Below the pieces are notes generated by a model. That model did not search any database. It worked only from the letters and a program-made list of their open reading frames with translations, and was not told the DNA's origin. A program made the position numbers and the translations under genes. A DNA stretch of 64,000 bases from Stieleria maiorica (GTDB lineage Bacteria > Planctomycetota > Planctomycetia > Pirellulales > Pirellulaceae). The stretch lies in the NCBI RefSeq assembly GCF_008035925.1, contig NZ_CP036264.1, positions 9,768,123 to 9,832,122 on the forward strand, given 5' to 3'. This document shows positions 1 to 8,876 of this stretch, piece after piece. Positions within the stretch are counted from its first letter, which is position 1. Every line of letters starts with the position of its first letter.

Positions 1-429
1 CGGATCGGCGATCTCGGGCGGGATGGCAATCGTCTCACGGAGCATCGGGTGGCCGTGAATCTCTTCAAGGGCAAGTCTTGCCGCTGTCGACGCTTCGCCG
101 GTGATTCCACTCGATTCGACGCTCCACGGCGGCGGTTGTTGGCTGGATTTCGATGCTTCGATCTGCTTGAGACCGTCCGCGATGATCTGGTCGGCGATTC
201 GGCCAATCGCACCAGGCTCGATTTGGCGGAGGAAGCTGCTGTCGGTCGGTTTCGTGGCTTGCCACTTCTTTTCGATCACCGGCCAGCGGATTTGATTTGC
301 GGTTGCCGGTGAGGCAACAAGCGTTTCGTCGCTGGGAACAGAAAACTGACGTTCCGGCGGGACCGGGTCACAACCTGACAAGGCGATCGCAGCAATGGCC
401 GCCAGAGAGACAATCGCTGGGCACTTCAT
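1..429 (-). CDS. Putative lipoprotein, 3' end beyond the window
   Basis: The first 143 codons of a minus-strand gene that runs off the left edge of the window. Translation from the ATG whose complement is at 427-429 gives MKCPAIVSLAAIAAIALSGC, a short basic start, a hydrophobic stretch and a lipobox (LSGC, Cys20), so the product is probably lipid-anchored after cleavage by signal peptidase II. The rest is hydrophilic and matches no family I recognise. The ATG overlaps the TGA of the upstream LRR gene (ATGA), so the two are very likely co-transcribed and translationally coupled. The function is unknown; the context suggests a membrane-associated pair with the LRR protein. Confidence 0.75.
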   Translation of the reverse strand, partial: MKCPAIVSLAAIAAIALSGCDPVPPERQFSVPSDETLVASPATANQIRWPVIEKKWQATKPTDSSFLRQIEPGAIGRIADQIIADGLKQIEASKSSQQPPPWSVESSGITGEASTAARLALEEIHGHPMLRETIAIPPEIADP

Positions 430-3368
430 TCTTCGTCCACCTCGTTTGAGTTGTCGATGTCGTCAACGCCCGCGCCGGAGAAGTTGATCGATTGCAGCAA
501 TCGGCCGATCGCCGAACGGGCACCCGCGCCGACCGGGGCGGCGGAAACGCCGACGGTTCCGGCCGGAGCGATGAAATCGGGATCGGGGCGGAAAAAATCG
601 GTTGACCAGTCGGGGCGTTCGAATTCGCTCGGTCCCTTGTCGCGATCGAGATCCGCGTAGACGGGGAGCCCCCGCGGGTCGTAGCCCAATAACTGGGGCG
701 CCGGCGGCTGGAACCACGTCTCGAAGGCATCACGCTCCAATATCAACCGTTCCTCGACGGTCAGTCTTGTGATCAGGGCGACCGTCGCGTCGACCGGCGA
801 AAGTCGAAATTTGAGCGCTTGGTTGGTTCGGATCATCGGATCGATTTCCGACCAATCAGCGCTCGCGCCGGTGAGGTCGATTTCGGTCAAAAAACTCGCA
901 GTGTCCATGATCGACGCAAGTCCGCCCGATTCAATTGTCGCGCCGGCAAGATCCAACTTCATCAGAGATTGAAGGGGGCCCATCGCGTCGATCACCTGCT
1001 TGTTGATGGTGATTCCGCTCAGACTGAGCTCAAAAAGTGAGGGGCTGTTTCGCAGTTCGGATAGGGAACGGACATCGATCTCGTTCCCCCGAAGCAGCAG
1101 TCGCTCCCAGCGTCCGCGAGCAATGATGTGACTCGTCGTCGCCGCCGAAAGTCCGCAATCTCGAAGATCCAACTCGGTGAGTGTCTCGGGGAGCTGCCAC
1201 TGTTGAAACAACTCGTCGTCGAGAGCCGCCCCGGGAAGGGCCAGTTGCTTGAGCGATCGCAGGTCCGGCACCCGGTCAAACGTTTGCGAGGACGCCGAGG
1301 GATACGCGATCGTCAATTCAGTCAACCCGTCGGCCTTGAGCACCTCCGAAACCGCTTCGTCATTCATCCCCTCGCCGCCCCCGAGAAACCACTTCAACCC
1401 GGCGACGCCACTGATTTTGACCTCCGGAAGCGAACTCAAAACCGCCAAACCGGAAAGCTTGGGGGCAGATTCCACATGCAGGTAGTTTCCGATCGGGGAG
1501 AGAACCAAGGGAGACCGAAGTTCTGGCACATTGATCAATCGCAATGCGGTGATCTGTGATTTGTTGTGCTGGTCAAAGATGATCGTTTCAAGTTTCGGTT
1601 TGTCTTCGACGCGAATCGCGTTGACGTCCGAATTGATCAGCAGCGATTCTAGATTTTCCATCTGGGAGCTAAGCGAGTTGACAAACGAGACACCCACCGT
1701 AGCGTTTCGCAGGTCAATGGTTGTCGCAGACAGCGAAGCAATCTCGTCGGCTGACTTTTTCGCCAATGAGCTGTATTGAAAGTCAAGTGTTGCAACCGCG
1801 GAGTTTTGTTTCAGAGGTGCAAAGTCGACGTTTTGAAGATCACACCCTCGCAAGGCCAGCAGCGGCGGCCCGGTCAGCTTTCCGAACTGGTCGATCACTC
1901 GTTGAGTACACGCCCCGCTGATCGACGTGTCATAGGTCGCATCCCCAGCCCCCGGCATGATCTTGCTGGTCCCGACCAGATACGTCATCGCAGCGCAATC
2001 ATCCATTTCGATGGATTCGAAGTCGCGGATGTAAAACCGCAAGGAATCGAGCACCGGCAGCTCTTTTAAAACACACCGGCGAATCCATGCGTAATATGGC
2101 ATCTGGTCGTTGTCGGCCAGTCGGGTCTGCGTGTTGTGGTACTGCAAGTGAACCTTCTCAAGTTTCGGCAAACGCCGTAGATCGAGATCGACAAACTGAA
2201 ACGAATCGAAACCGAAGTGTTCAAGGTGGGGCATGTCGTTCAGCGAAATCGCAAACAGCCGCGAGTTGAGCGGCTCGTCAAGCGATTGAAACGTGAGGTG
2301 CCGTAACTTGGGCCACGATTCAAGTTCGATTTCACCGTCGGTCCCCGTTTTCGGCCGAGACAAGACCAAGACGTCCAACCTGTTCTTCAGATCGCACTGC
2401 TGCCAGGCCTGGAACGGAATCATCGTTTCCATGGCCATCAGCCGTGACAGTCGCGGAAGTTTTGCGAAGTGCTGGAGCGCATCAGACGCAATGTTGGTGT
2501 GCGAAATGTTCAGCTGTCCGAGCAACGAACACTGTGACAACGCCAACACGGTTTCCCCGTCCAATTCGGTGCCGGCGATTCGAACATCCTGCAGATAACG
2601 CATCGAGGGCAGACGGCGGAGCGGCGTGTTGTCGTACTGACCGCCTCCGATCCGCAGGGATCTCAGGTACGCCAGCTTGCACGCCAGTTGCAGTTGTTCG
2701 TCGGAGGGTTCTTGGAGATTGACGGCGGTGGTCCTCGTCCAGATCGGTCGCATCGACGTCGGAATCAGGTCGTCCAAAACCGTGGGCATGTACGTCTGAC
2801 GCATCGCCTGTCCGTAGGGCGAAAGTCTTTCGGAAATGGCTTTGTCGGCCTCGGACTGACGGATCTGCCATCTCCAGTAGCCCATCACCGAAGCGATGAG
2901 CGTGACGACAAACAACAAATCGGCGAGCGAAATTCGATTGGTTTTTCGTTCCGAAGGCCGCAAGTAGAGGAAAACGATCGCGACAAAGAGGGTGGCGATC
3001 GCCAGATTCAAACCGATGGCGCCGCCGAACCATTGAACCTGGGCGTCGCCATCGGGAAACGAATGACGAATGTAGTAGCGAAACGGCCAACCCGCTTCCA
3101 CAGGGTCGATCATCCGCACCGCCTCTTCGCTTCGCAGACCGAAGTCGAACGGCAACTCGGCCCAAACCGCCCCGCCCGAAACGGTCACGGAATACTGCAG
3201 TGGCCAATTGGCCGCAACCAGCATCGAAATCAACAACGCCAAAACGATCCAGCGAGCAGAGAGCTGACGATGGAGCTTGCCGGCCTGGGTCGCCGCGTCG
3301 GTCTGCGGATCGCCGCCCGCCTCGCCCTCGGACGCTTCCGCGTCGGTCGAATTTGGTTCTTGGGTCAA
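426..3368 (-). CDS. Leucine-rich-repeat membrane protein (980 aa)
   Basis: Large protein with three hydrophobic segments near the N terminus (about residues 38-56, 120-138 and 147-163), followed by a long region built of irregular leucine-rich repeats such as LPKLEKVHLQYH and LTELDLRDCGLS, typical of ribonuclease-inhibitor-like LRRs used for protein binding. The last 130 residues lack repeats and are proline- and glycine-rich. The start used is TTG at 3368, preceded by GGGGA about nine bases upstream; no in-frame ATG fits better. The downstream lipoprotein gene starts inside its stop codon. LRR proteins of this sort are common in planctomycetes, and no enzymatic domain is visible. The binding partner is unknown. 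Confidence 0.85.
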   Translation of the reverse strand: MTQEPNSTDAEASEGEAGGDPQTDAATQAGKLHRQLSARWIVLALLISMLVAANWPLQYSVTVSGGAVWAELPFDFGLRSEEAVRMIDPVEAGWPFRYYIRHSFPDGDAQVQWFGGAIGLNLAIATLFVAIVFLYLRPSERKTNRISLADLLFVVTLIASVMGYWRWQIRQSEADKAISERLSPYGQAMRQTYMPTVLDDLIPTSMRPIWTRTTAVNLQEPSDEQLQLACKLAYLRSLRIGGGQYDNTPLRRLPSMRYLQDVRIAGTELDGETVLALSQCSLLGQLNISHTNIASDALQHFAKLPRLSRLMAMETMIPFQAWQQCDLKNRLDVLVLSRPKTGTDGEIELESWPKLRHLTFQSLDEPLNSRLFAISLNDMPHLEHFGFDSFQFVDLDLRRLPKLEKVHLQYHNTQTRLADNDQMPYYAWIRRCVLKELPVLDSLRFYIRDFESIEMDDCAAMTYLVGTSKIMPGAGDATYDTSISGACTQRVIDQFGKLTGPPLLALRGCDLQNVDFAPLKQNSAVATLDFQYSSLAKKSADEIASLSATTIDLRNATVGVSFVNSLSSQMENLESLLINSDVNAIRVEDKPKLETIIFDQHNKSQITALRLINVPELRSPLVLSPIGNYLHVESAPKLSGLAVLSSLPEVKISGVAGLKWFLGGGEGMNDEAVSEVLKADGLTELTIAYPSASSQTFDRVPDLRSLKQLALPGAALDDELFQQWQLPETLTELDLRDCGLSAATTSHIIARGRWERLLLRGNEIDVRSLSELRNSPSLFELSLSGITINKQVIDAMGPLQSLMKLDLAGATIESGGLASIMDTASFLTEIDLTGASADWSEIDPMIRTNQALKFRLSPVDATVALITRLTVEERLILERDAFETWFQPPAPQLLGYDPRGLPVYADLDRDKGPSEFERPDWSTDFFRPDPDFIAPAGTVGVSAAPVGAGARSAIGRLLQSINFSGAGVDDIDNSNEVDEE

Positions 3369-3771
3369 TGCTTGTCCCCGGTGAAGGCATGTCCTGATCT
3401 GAATACCGCTGCATGGCTATCCGGCAGCCACCAGGAGTATACACGCTTCGACGGGATGCGACGGGAAAGTTTGTCGCCGCGACGATTGGATTGAGTCCAA
3501 TGCAGGCGGATCATTCGACCCAAATGCCGGAGTGCTTCGATGTCGCCCCGGCACGACACTGGGGGATTCCTTAGGACGGCGGAGTGCCGATCGTCAGTCG
3601 AAGAATGCGAGTCATCAATCGTGTGAAGCTGAATGATTGCATGGCAGAACAAATGACCACAGAGACCGCAGAGGAACACGGAGAAGGAACCACGAAACAC
3701 GCTAATCACACGAAAATTGACAAGGTGTCTTCCACCGGCGCGATGGGGGCGGCACGAACACATCAGGTCGA
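3369..3771. other. Intergenic region with a fragment of a 'cagagaccgcagag' repeat
   Basis: No convincing gene. Around 3656-3690 there is a 'ccacagagaccgcagagg' tract, the same wording as one arm of the hairpin at 8534-8604, so this is probably a solitary half of that repeat family. The rest holds the likely upstream region of the LRR gene, with nothing recognised. Confidence 0.5.
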
Positions 3772-4365
3772 TCAATCAATGACGAACCCGATCGCCGACA
3801 TCGCCACGGCAAGGGCGGTGCAGATGCCGACGAGAACGCCGACGGCGCGCGCCTTGTTCACAGTCGTCATATCGAAGAACTCAAGCACGTTGGGTTTGAA
3901 GAAATAGAGCACCAACAAGCAATGGATCACGATGCGTACCCCGTGCTTGGTCATGTAGTACTCTGGTCCGCGAGTGCCGCCTTCGAGTTGATCCGCCATG
4001 GTAACGACGGTGAACAACGCCGAACCATTCCGAAAGATGCCATAAACGTAATAGAATGACGCGAGCCACCACCCCCATTTCGTCCCCATCCACATGCCGA
4101 CGCCGGATGCGATCGTGAGGATCGCCAGGAACATCACGCCGATCACCAATAGCACGTACGGAATGCCGACCGAGCTCAGGGATTCCTCCATGGCTCCTAG
4201 ATTCGCAAAGATGAGGAACTGGGCGCCGAAGAGCAGAAGACCCCCGACAAGGTGTAGGACGGCAAGGATCGAAACGCCGATGGGTCGAGCGGTCGGTTCG
4301 CGGTGCGCGTCGGAGTTGTTCGTCGAAGGAATTGGCGAGGGCGATTGGTACGGATTTTCTGTCAC
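3772..4365 (-). CDS. Multi-pass membrane protein with ENPYQSP N-terminus
   Basis: A protein of 197 residues with four hydrophobic segments, beginning (V/M)TENPYQSPSPIP. That short N-terminal motif opens many planctomycete integral membrane proteins of unknown function. The GTG at 4365 is chosen as start because translation from it begins exactly at this motif; a TTG 66 bases upstream would add an unlikely cysteine-rich leader. Segments such as VSILAVLHLVGGLLLFGAQF and YVLLVIGVMFLAILTIASGV are clear membrane helices, and there is a GxGMWMGTKWGWWLA loop. No catalytic motif is seen. Function unknown; it stands alone, with no evident operon partner. Confidence 0.75.
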   Translation of the reverse strand: MTENPYQSPSPIPSTNNSDAHREPTARPIGVSILAVLHLVGGLLLFGAQFLIFANLGAMEESLSSVGIPYVLLVIGVMFLAILTIASGVGMWMGTKWGWWLASFYYVYGIFRNGSALFTVVTMADQLEGGTRGPEYYMTKHGVRIVIHCLLVLYFFKPNVLEFFDMTTVNKARAVGVLVGICTALAVAMSAIGFVID

Positions 4366-4644
4366 GGTCGGATCAGCTTGTTCAGCAAGAAGGTAGAAAG
4401 AGCCAGGCCGACAAAGGCACTGTCCAGTCAAGGTTTAGCAATGAATGGCAATCGAATTGGATGGACGTCATGCGCGGCACGATGTACTGTGCCGCCCCAA
4501 CAGGGCTCTCGCGCTGGAGCGGCCTCTGACCCGCCGACTCACCGGCGTCGCGGTGTCACCCGCGTTTTTAATTTCGTTGGCGCACTTCAAACACCCGAGG
4601 TGTCCTGAAAGAGACGTCGTTACCCGATATCGTCGCATTGGCAC

Positions 4645-5391
4645 TCAATCCTCTGGCGGATCATCAGCGAACAGGAGGGTTAGCTGATCGAGATCGTCGG
4701 CCAGAGTTTTGCACACCTGAGTGAGAAGAAACCACTTGGCAGCTTGTTCGGGATCGCCAATCCCCTCGCACTCGGCAAGCATTGGCAGCTGCGCTTCGGC
4801 GACCCGAGTTGCAGCCTCGAAAATGGCCTGTTGCGACGAATCCGCCTGCGACGCCACTTCGACAAAGCTCTTCATCGACTGTCGTATCGCGTCATCGAGT
4901 CGAGGCCGGCGATCGAAATAGTCGACCGCAGCATCGGCGTGCCGAATCGCTTCGCGGTCAACCTCCGGCGGTTTCAGCTCAAGTCCCTCAATGCGCCAAC
5001 GAGACGGATTGGTGATTGAAAACCAACGCTTGCAAAGCAAGGCGTCATATTTCTTAGACAGCTCGGGATCAGTGGCGTCATCGAAGGATGTTCTCAATTC
5101 GAACCCAGTTGCTGCAAAGTTACCCCCGCCTCCGTTGGCGTCGGAAATCAACATTCCCGGCGAAAGCCGTTGATTCGAACAGACGAGATCGATGCAGAAC
5201 GGATCACGACAGCCGTCGCGATCGACCTCACGTGGCTGATCAAGAGACACGATCTTCGAACCTGAGTTTTGCACACACACGTTTACATGCCACCATTCCG
5301 TTCTCCAAGATTGAGAACTGGCGTCTGAGTTCAGCCGTTCAGCCAGAGCGTTGGCAATCTGGTCAAGCCGATCAGGAGGCGATTCGCACAT
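4645..5391 (-). CDS. Hypothetical protein (248 aa)
   Basis: An ATG-started open frame with no hydrophobic segment, so probably cytosolic. The first 150 residues are mixed alpha/beta in character with many Trp and Cys residues (WRTEWWHVNVCVQNSG, RWFSITNPSRWRIEGLELKPP). The last 90 residues look helical, with regular charged and alanine-rich heptads. I do not recognise the family. Codon use resembles its neighbours and no partner gene is adjacent. It sits in the repeat-rich accessory part of the window, and could be a remnant or a lineage-specific gene. Confidence 0.6.
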   Translation of the reverse strand: MCESPPDRLDQIANALAERLNSDASSQSWRTEWWHVNVCVQNSGSKIVSLDQPREVDRDGCRDPFCIDLVCSNQRLSPGMLISDANGGGGNFAATGFELRTSFDDATDPELSKKYDALLCKRWFSITNPSRWRIEGLELKPPEVDREAIRHADAAVDYFDRRPRLDDAIRQSMKSFVEVASQADSSQQAIFEAATRVAEAQLPMLAECEGIGDPEQAAKWFLLTQVCKTLADDLDQLTLLFADDPPED

Positions 5392-5448
5392 GTATTCGTT
5401 GGCTCGTCAAAAAACAGTCCCTTTACGACACAGCCACAGCCATCGTCG

Positions 5449-5521
5449 TCGCCGGTCCTCGGGTGGGCCGGTCACAGGACCGGATTAGAGCGGATTCGGG
5501 TGAAGCGTGCCAGTTTTTCGG
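5449..5521. repeat. Interspersed repeat, copy A
   Basis: Contains the core 'gccggtcctcggg', then 'ccggattagagcgga', then 'gtgccagtttttcgg'. The same order of blocks occurs at 6799-6933 and, more diverged, at 8107-8240. It lies just downstream of the second LRR gene. Confidence 0.75.
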
Positions 5522-5532
5522 CCCCGTGAGGA

Positions 5533-6852
5533 TTAGAGTGTGCGTGAGCATTGCTGGCTGCCGTCTGGATTCTGCGTCCAACAGGAGATCGCACAGTCGG
5601 GCAATTTGGTTTTGAGTGCTTTGACGCGATCGAGCGTGACGCTGTGGTCAATCTGTACTGAAACAGATGCAAGTGAAGACATGTCGGCCAGGTGCTCGAG
5701 GCCAGCGCCAGTCACCTTGGTAAATGCGATATTTAGATGTTCAAGTTCGGGCAGATTTGAAATCAGTCGCAGACCTTCGTCTGATATCTGTGTGCCCCAA
5801 AGATCGAGCGACTTAAGCCTTCGAAACCGGGCGATCGTTGCAAGAGAAAGATCACCGACACCCGTGTCATGAAGATCGAGGTATTCCATTTCTTGCAGAT
5901 TCCCAAGGTGACCAAATCCAACATCCGTGATTTTGCCGTCCAGCCGAAGTTCACGCAGCCGTCGCAAACGGACGAGGATTTCCAGTGATGCGTCGGAAAT
6001 GTTTGATTGCAATAGATGCAATCGTTCAAGGTCCTCCAGCCGACCGAGTTCGCTGACGCCTGCATTCGAAATCGTCTTGCATCTGTAAATGTCAAGCCGT
6101 TTTAGGCGATGCAATCCGCCTAGGCTCCGGAGGCCATCGTCAGTGATAGGCGAGTCGATAACCTGAATTGAATCCAGGGCGTGGAACTCGGAGAGCGTTT
6201 CAAGATGTTTGTCAGTGGCGCTGCTTCCAGCAAGCGTGAGATGCTGAAGCGTTCTAGCTGCCTGGAGCCCTGCCAAACCCTGCGGGGAAACGGAGGTGTG
6301 CGTCAACGAGAGGCTACGTAATCGTCGGATTCGCAGGATGCTCTGAACGGACTCATCGGTAACGCCAACACCGCTGATCATTACCTCGCTGAGATCCGGA
6401 AGCTCTCCCAGACGTGCGATGTCACCGTCAACCGTTTGAGGATCGAGAAATACGACGCAAGAAGCCTTTGCGTACAGATCTTCCCCGAACAACGCGCGGA
6501 TGACGCGAGAACCGTGAGGTTGCGCATCCCGAAGGTAGGCGGTGAATCCGCTCGAAGAGCTTTTTTGATAGTCGAAGAAGACTTGACCACCGGAGGCCTC
6601 AATTGACTCAACAATGGAGCGTTGTAAACGACTGCGAATCAAGTCTTTGCCGATCCAGGCGAAGAATACGGCGACAACCAGCACGATGAGCAGGAGGGTG
6701 CGCAGCTGGAACCGACGAGGCAGAACGCGGGGCAGTCCAATTCGAGTGAAGTGCGACAAGTTTGATGCAACCGAGCAAGTGACTGAGTCGTCGGCTCCAC
6801 GGCGAGCGAATTGCGATCGATCCGCACATGCGGAGCAGCGGAGATCGATCAT
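5533..6852 (-). CDS. Leucine-rich-repeat protein with N-terminal membrane anchor
   Basis: An N-terminal basic stretch followed by a hydrophobic helix (RRFQLRTLLLIVLVVAVFFA), an arrangement very common in planctomycete anchored proteins, then about a dozen LRRs with the pattern LxxLxxLxLxxTxIxDxGLxxL (for example LKSLDLWGTQISDEGLRLIS). The repeats resemble the ribonuclease-inhibitor/AMN1 type and suggest protein binding outside the membrane. The longest start, ATG at 6852, lies inside interspersed repeat copy B, so the first 30 residues may not be translated; a TTG at 6759 would give 408 residues with a more typical anchor. The domain call is solid; the start and partner are uncertain. Confidence 0.8.
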   Translation of the reverse strand: MIDLRCSACADRSQFARRGADDSVTCSVASNLSHFTRIGLPRVLPRRFQLRTLLLIVLVVAVFFAWIGKDLIRSRLQRSIVESIEASGGQVFFDYQKSSSSGFTAYLRDAQPHGSRVIRALFGEDLYAKASCVVFLDPQTVDGDIARLGELPDLSEVMISGVGVTDESVQSILRIRRLRSLSLTHTSVSPQGLAGLQAARTLQHLTLAGSSATDKHLETLSEFHALDSIQVIDSPITDDGLRSLGGLHRLKRLDIYRCKTISNAGVSELGRLEDLERLHLLQSNISDASLEILVRLRRLRELRLDGKITDVGFGHLGNLQEMEYLDLHDTGVGDLSLATIARFRRLKSLDLWGTQISDEGLRLISNLPELEHLNIAFTKVTGAGLEHLADMSSLASVSVQIDHSVTLDRVKALKTKLPDCAISCWTQNPDGSQQCSRTL

Positions 6853-6933
6853 GCGCTAGAGCTGCGCCGGTCCTCGGGGGCCGGTTGACGACCGGATTAG
6901 AGCGGATCCGGACGGGGAGTGCCAGTTTTTCGG
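6799..6933. repeat. Interspersed repeat, copy B
   Basis: Longer copy of the repeat at 5449. It begins with 'gcgaattgcgatcgatccg' and 'catgcggagcagcgg', passes 'gcgccggtcctcgg', and ends with 'ccggattagagcggatcc' and 'gtgccagtttttcgg'. It overlaps the possible 5' end of the LRR gene. Confidence 0.75.
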
Positions 6934-7093
6934 TTTCACGCCGCCCGATTTCCAAGGATCAGCGTGTCTTGCCTTCAGCCGCCTTGGCGGTGGAACTGAA
7001 GATGAATTGGGAGCAAGAATGGTCAAAAAATGGCGTCGGTTGTGTGCTGATGTTTTGACCCCCGCTCATCATGATCGGGACATGCCATGAATT

Positions 7094-7255
7094 CTATACC
7101 GCAACGCATTCCGTCACTCCGAATTCATCAACGACCTCTGCACCGTCGCGGGTGTATCGCAGCTCTGCCCCCTTCGGAACGCCTTGCGATTCGAGCACCG
7201 ACTTCACCTTCGATAGCGTCATACAGAGGGTCTTCGTATCTTTCGCCTCGATCAA
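7094..7255 (-). CDS. Possible small protein (42-53 aa)
   Basis: A short minus-strand frame with coding-like composition: from the ATG at 7222 it reads MTLSKVKSVLESQGVPKGAE and continues with a charged stretch to ECVAV and a TAG. A TTG at 7255 would add eleven residues. The ending 'DGAEVVDEFGVTECVAV' and the amphipathic start look like a real small protein rather than random translation, but there is no homology I can name. The neighbourhood is repeat-rich. It could be the tail of a decayed gene, because an in-frame stop lies shortly upstream of the TTG. Confidence 0.35.
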   Translation of the reverse strand: MIEAKDTKTLCMTLSKVKSVLESQGVPKGAELRYTRDGAEVVDEFGVTECVAV

Positions 7256-7407
7256 TGGGTTCGATGTGTTCTCAGATCGTCGCGACTACGTGATGGCGAT
7301 TATCACTCTCTGTCATGACGCTGATTAGCAGTCGAACGGCGTGTGGCCATCGCGTCTCCGCGATCGACGGGGATTCAAATACAAACTCCACGCGCCGACT
7401 GCAAGGC

Positions 7408-7446
7408 ACCTCTCGGTTCACGCGTCCGGCCACGAGGACAGCCCGA
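7408..7446. repeat. Short copy of a second interspersed repeat
   Basis: The string 'ggttcacgcgtccggccac' followed by 'gaggacagc' matches, with a few changes, the block at 9697-9790, where the wording is 'ggttcacgcggatcggccac' and 'gacgacagc'. This is a partial copy covering only the first half of that repeat. Confidence 0.5.
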
Positions 7447-7470
7447 TTTCGCCGTCAAGCACCGTTACGA

Positions 7471-7962
7471 CTAGTTGTGCTCAAGTCGATCGCTGTCGGG
7501 TCGCCGGAACAATAGTCCGTGCAACCACACGATACAAGCAACCGCCAGAAAACCAATGCTGGTCACGTTGGTCGCCCAAACTCGAAATGCCTGATAACCA
7601 AACATCGGCTCAGCAAGCGTTGCAGAATACAGACGACCGACGGCCAACACACAAACAGCGAGCGAAGCGATTCCGATAGCAATTTGTAGCGAGCCGATTG
7701 ATTTGATGGCGATCAAATCGCCAACTTTGGTTTTTTCCGCACGGCGGTATCGCGTCCCAAAGGTGAAAAAACCAAAAAAAATGATCGACATCAGGATCAT
7801 CGACATTGGGTCAGCCGGCGAAATTGCGGTGGCTACAACCGCGCAAACAAACGCTGCAAATGCCCAGTGGTACCGGTCATCTTGACGAACATAAAGCACA
7901 AGTGCAGATACACCGGCGACAAAAGTCAAAATCAATTCAACGGCGCTGATCGAAAGAAACAT
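7471..7962 (-). CDS. Small integral membrane protein (163 aa)
   Basis: Four to five hydrophobic helices spread over the length (for example VELILTFVAGVSALVLYV, MSMILMSIIFFGFFTFGT, IAIGIASLAVCVLAV). A basic loop follows helix three (RYRRAEKTKVGD) and the C terminus is charged (RRPDSDRLEHN). The ATG at 7962 is preferred to an upstream TTG at 7977 because a GGAG lies nine bases before it. No family is recognised. It lies upstream of the possible small protein on the same strand, but 215 bases separate them, so an operon is not evident. Confidence 0.65.
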   Translation of the reverse strand: MFLSISAVELILTFVAGVSALVLYVRQDDRYHWAFAAFVCAVVATAISPADPMSMILMSIIFFGFFTFGTRYRRAEKTKVGDLIAIKSIGSLQIAIGIASLAVCVLAVGRLYSATLAEPMFGYQAFRVWATNVTSIGFLAVACIVWLHGLLFRRPDSDRLEHN

Positions 7963-8106
7963 GGCGAAGGTCTCCAAAAAGAATGTTCACTGGAAAACTC
8001 GCCGAAAGCACTCCGTCGACAAATTGCCACGGAAAGTGGAGCGTTGGAGAAACGTTACCAACAGTCCGTTAGAGTTTCAAGCTTTTCAATGTGCCGCCGC
8101 TTCAAG

Positions 8107-8240
8107 TCGGCGAACGAATTGCCATCTATCCGCGCATGCGGAGCAACGGGGATAGGCGGAGGAACGGGGATAAATCGTGCGCCAGAACTTCGTCGGCCTT
8201 CAGGTGAGCCGGTTACAGGGCTGGATTAGAACGGATCCTA
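8107..8240. repeat. Interspersed repeat, copy C
   Basis: Diverged third copy: 'gcgaacgaattgccatc', 'cgcatgcggagcaacgg', 'gtgcgccagaactt', then 'gctggattagaacggatcc'. The block order and spacing match copy B at 6799-6933. Confidence 0.65.
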
Positions 8241-8533
8241 TCGGATCCTCAGTCCCAGGCGAATTCGAGTTGCGTGGAAGCAGAACGGTGCGCCGGCCAC
8301 GTCTCAGCGTGGTGGTTTTGGCACGTGAGGATCTCGCTTCGGTCGTTGAGAGAGACGCGATCCGTACCCGCTCAAAACCACCCAGTCATCAAAAACGGCT
8401 CCTCCCCTTTCCGCCAACTGCGTTGAATGGTTCCACGACTTTGCCAGCAGTTTCACTTCACACGTTCGCGGCACGTTGATGGGTGGCAACAGATCGGCGC
8501 GTCAAGGACGAAGGCAGGGGGGAGAGATTAAAA

Positions 8534-8604
8534 CGCCGAGCCGCAGAGAGCGCAGAGGATCATGCACTCAATTCCGTATCTCTGCGTCCTCTGCGACTCT
8601 GCGA
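8534..8604. repeat. Intergenic hairpin repeat, 'cagag' family
   Basis: Left arm 'gccgcagagagcgcagagg' and right arm 'cctctgcgactctgcg' are near-complementary across a loop of about 30 bases. A solitary relative of one arm is at 3656-3690. It is a palindromic interspersed element with no coding capacity. Confidence 0.65.
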
Positions 8605-8720
8605 TTCAAAACCATGTGCGAATCGTGCCACTCAACGCTGACGATGATCACTACGTGCTGCGTCTAACGACGGTGTCGACTCGCGAATGATCCCACCCAC
8701 GATCCAAGCAAGCACCATGA

Positions 8721-8876
8721 AATTTCACATTCGACTGGGGCGTGAACATCAAACCGGTCGGTGATGGTCGGGCCGTTCTGAAATACTTGGCGCCGTACGT
8801 CTATCGTGTCGCGATCAGTGACAATCGGAACGTGTCGGTCGATGAGCAAGGCGTGACCGACAGCGACTGCCGTTAG
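8721..8876 (+). pseudogene. Remnant of an IS91-family (Y2) transposase
   Basis: The plus-strand frame between an in-frame TGA (8718-8720) and a TAG (8874-8876) encodes a stretch containing DWGVNIKPVGDGRAVLKYLA followed by PYVYRVAISDNRNVSVDE. This pattern, 'PVGDG..xLKYLAxYVxRVAISxxR', is characteristic of IS91/IS801-type rolling-circle transposases, where it precedes the catalytic tyrosine region. Only about 50 codons survive, and neither the N-terminal zinc-binding part nor the tyrosine pair is visible, so the copy is dead. It shows that the region has received a rolling-circle element in the past. Confidence 0.7.

Noticed and set aside
3365..3775. A 136-codon minus-strand frame upstream of the large LRR gene
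   Set aside because: It has no domain, contains low-complexity repeat DNA ('cagagaccgcagag' on the other strand), and overlaps the likely promoter region.
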